NCBI GenBank assembly: GCA_002067045.1
Contig: MVPZ01000183.1
Location: 1-6,108 of the forward strand
DNA length: 6,108 bases
Reading direction: 5' to 3'
Source of the DNA: Methanomassiliicoccales archaeon PtaB.Bin134
GTDB lineage: Archaea > Thermoplasmatota > Thermoplasmata > Methanomassiliicoccales > UBA472
Shown here: positions 5,456-6,108 of the stretch, one piece after another
How the letters are laid out: each line of letters opens with the position of its first letter
How positions within the stretch are numbered: the first letter of the stretch is position 1
Made by a program: the position numbers and the translations under genes
Notes under the pieces: model-generated
Seen by the model: the letters and a program-made list of their open reading frames with translations, nothing else
Databases searched by the model: none
What the model was told of the DNA's origin: nothing

Positions 5456-6108
5456 ATGAAGGTAAAGGTCGGGATAAACGGTTATGGCACCATCGGCAAG
5501 AGGGTGGCTTGGGCTGTGAACAGGCAGGACGACATGGAGATCGTGGGAGTGACCAAGACCCGGCCTTCCTACGAGGCCTCCACCGCCCTGAGGGAGAACT
5601 GTCCGCTGTACGCCGCGCACGCGGAGGACCTGGACAACTTCGAGAGGGCCGGGTTCAAGGTGCAGGGCACCCTGGACGACCTGCTCAAGAAGGTGGACGT
5701 GATGGTGGACTGCACGCCCGGTGGCGTGGGCGAGAAGAACAAGGCCATATACGACCAGGCCGGGGTCAGGTCCATCTACCAGGGAGGGGAGTCCCACGAG
5801 CTTACCGGCATCTCCTTCAACGCCCTGGCCAACTACCATGAGGCCTGGGGAGCGAACGCGGTGAGGGTGGTCTCCTGCAACACCACGGGATTGGTGAGGA
5901 CGCTGTTCCCGCTGCAGCAGGCCTTCGGCATCCAGAAGGTCTTCGCCTCCCTGGTGCGCCGCGGGGCCGATCCCGCGGACAAGAAGGGGGCGGCCCTGAA
6001 CGCCATCGAGCCCTCGTTGAAGCTGCCGACCCACCACGGGCCGGACGTCAAGACGGTGATGCACGGGCTGGACATCCAGACCATGGCCGTGGTCACCCCC
6101 ACCACCCT
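5456..6108 (+). CDS. gap: archaeal type II glyceraldehyde-3-phosphate dehydrogenase, phosphorylating (3' end outside window)
   Basis: The first 217 residues of a protein normally about 335-345 long; the frame is open to the right edge. The enzyme interconverts glyceraldehyde-3-phosphate and 1,3-bisphosphoglycerate with NAD(P) in the cytoplasm and in methanogens serves mainly gluconeogenesis. The N-terminal Rossmann segment GINGYGTIGKRVA at 6-18, VTKTRPSYEA at 32-41 (the archaeal coenzyme-selecting loop), DCTPGGVG at 85-92, QGGE at 109-112 and the catalytic Cys141 in VVSCNTTGLVR are all present, as are RRGADP at 168-173 and THHGPDVK at 192-199. These are specific for the archaeal family and not the bacterial/eukaryotic GapA type. 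It has its own RBS and probable promoter, and is separated from DUF5654 by 123 bp with a T-tract, so it is an independent unit. No truncation or frameshift is seen in the visible part. Confidence 0.95.
   Translation, partial: MKVKVGINGYGTIGKRVAWAVNRQDDMEIVGVTKTRPSYEASTALRENCPLYAAHAEDLDNFERAGFKVQGTLDDLLKKVDVMVDCTPGGVGEKNKAIYDQAGVRSIYQGGESHELTGISFNALANYHEAWGANAVRVVSCNTTGLVRTLFPLQQAFGIQKVFASLVRRGADPADKKGAALNAIEPSLKLPTHHGPDVKTVMHGLDIQTMAVVTPTT

Noticed and set aside
1..6108. tRNA, rRNA, CRISPR array, insertion sequence or attachment repeats
   Set aside because: No cloverleaf, regular direct repeats, transposase motifs or terminal inverted repeats were found by eye on either strand.

Overview
The window looks like a piece of a GC-rich archaeal chromosome. 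The evidence is an archaeal-type (type II) glyceraldehyde-3-phosphate dehydrogenase at the right edge, a DUF5654 small membrane protein (a family I associate with archaea), frequent AGG/ATA codons, two TTG starts placed behind strong Shine-Dalgarno sequences, A/T-rich TATA-like boxes about 25 nt before several genes, and T-tracts instead of stem-loop terminators. The combination suits Thermoplasmatota, and Methanomassiliicoccales-like methanogens are my best guess. That taxonomic call is inference from gene content and style, not from a marker gene.

Left block (1-3034, + strand): three genes in tandem. They are the C-terminal half of a LuxE/PaaK-type acyl-protein synthetase (cut by the window edge), a complete LuxC-type acyl-CoA/acyl-protein reductase, and an extended short-chain dehydrogenase/epimerase whose TTG start overlaps the LuxC stop codon. 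LuxE and LuxC together form the ATP- and NADPH-dependent acid-to-aldehyde reductase known from bacterial bioluminescence, but no luciferase (luxAB) or acyl-transferase (luxD) is present. The SDR could act on the aldehyde or on a related keto or hydroxy product. The key catalytic residues are visible in all three genes.

Middle (3080-5024): a UbiA/MenA-superfamily membrane prenyltransferase on the + strand converges with a radical SAM enzyme on the - strand, and their 3' ends overlap by 47 bp. The prenyltransferase has a normal first aspartate motif, but its second motif has lost both canonical aspartates. The radical SAM enzyme has the CxxxCxxC cluster motif and a C-terminal SPASM/twitch-like set of four cysteines.

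Right block (5024-6108): a divergent promoter region, the DUF5654 two-helix membrane protein with its own promoter, RBS and terminator-like T-tract, and then the first roughly two thirds of the type II GAPDH gene. These two look like ordinary separate transcription units.

The most interesting reading is that luxE-luxC-SDR-ubiA, perhaps with the radical SAM gene, forms an undescribed lipid or isoprenoid modification pathway in an organism whose membrane lipids are not made from fatty acids. The substrate cannot be read from the sequence. No tRNA, rRNA, CRISPR array, insertion sequence or phage gene was seen, and no gene-free stretch exceeds 300 bases.
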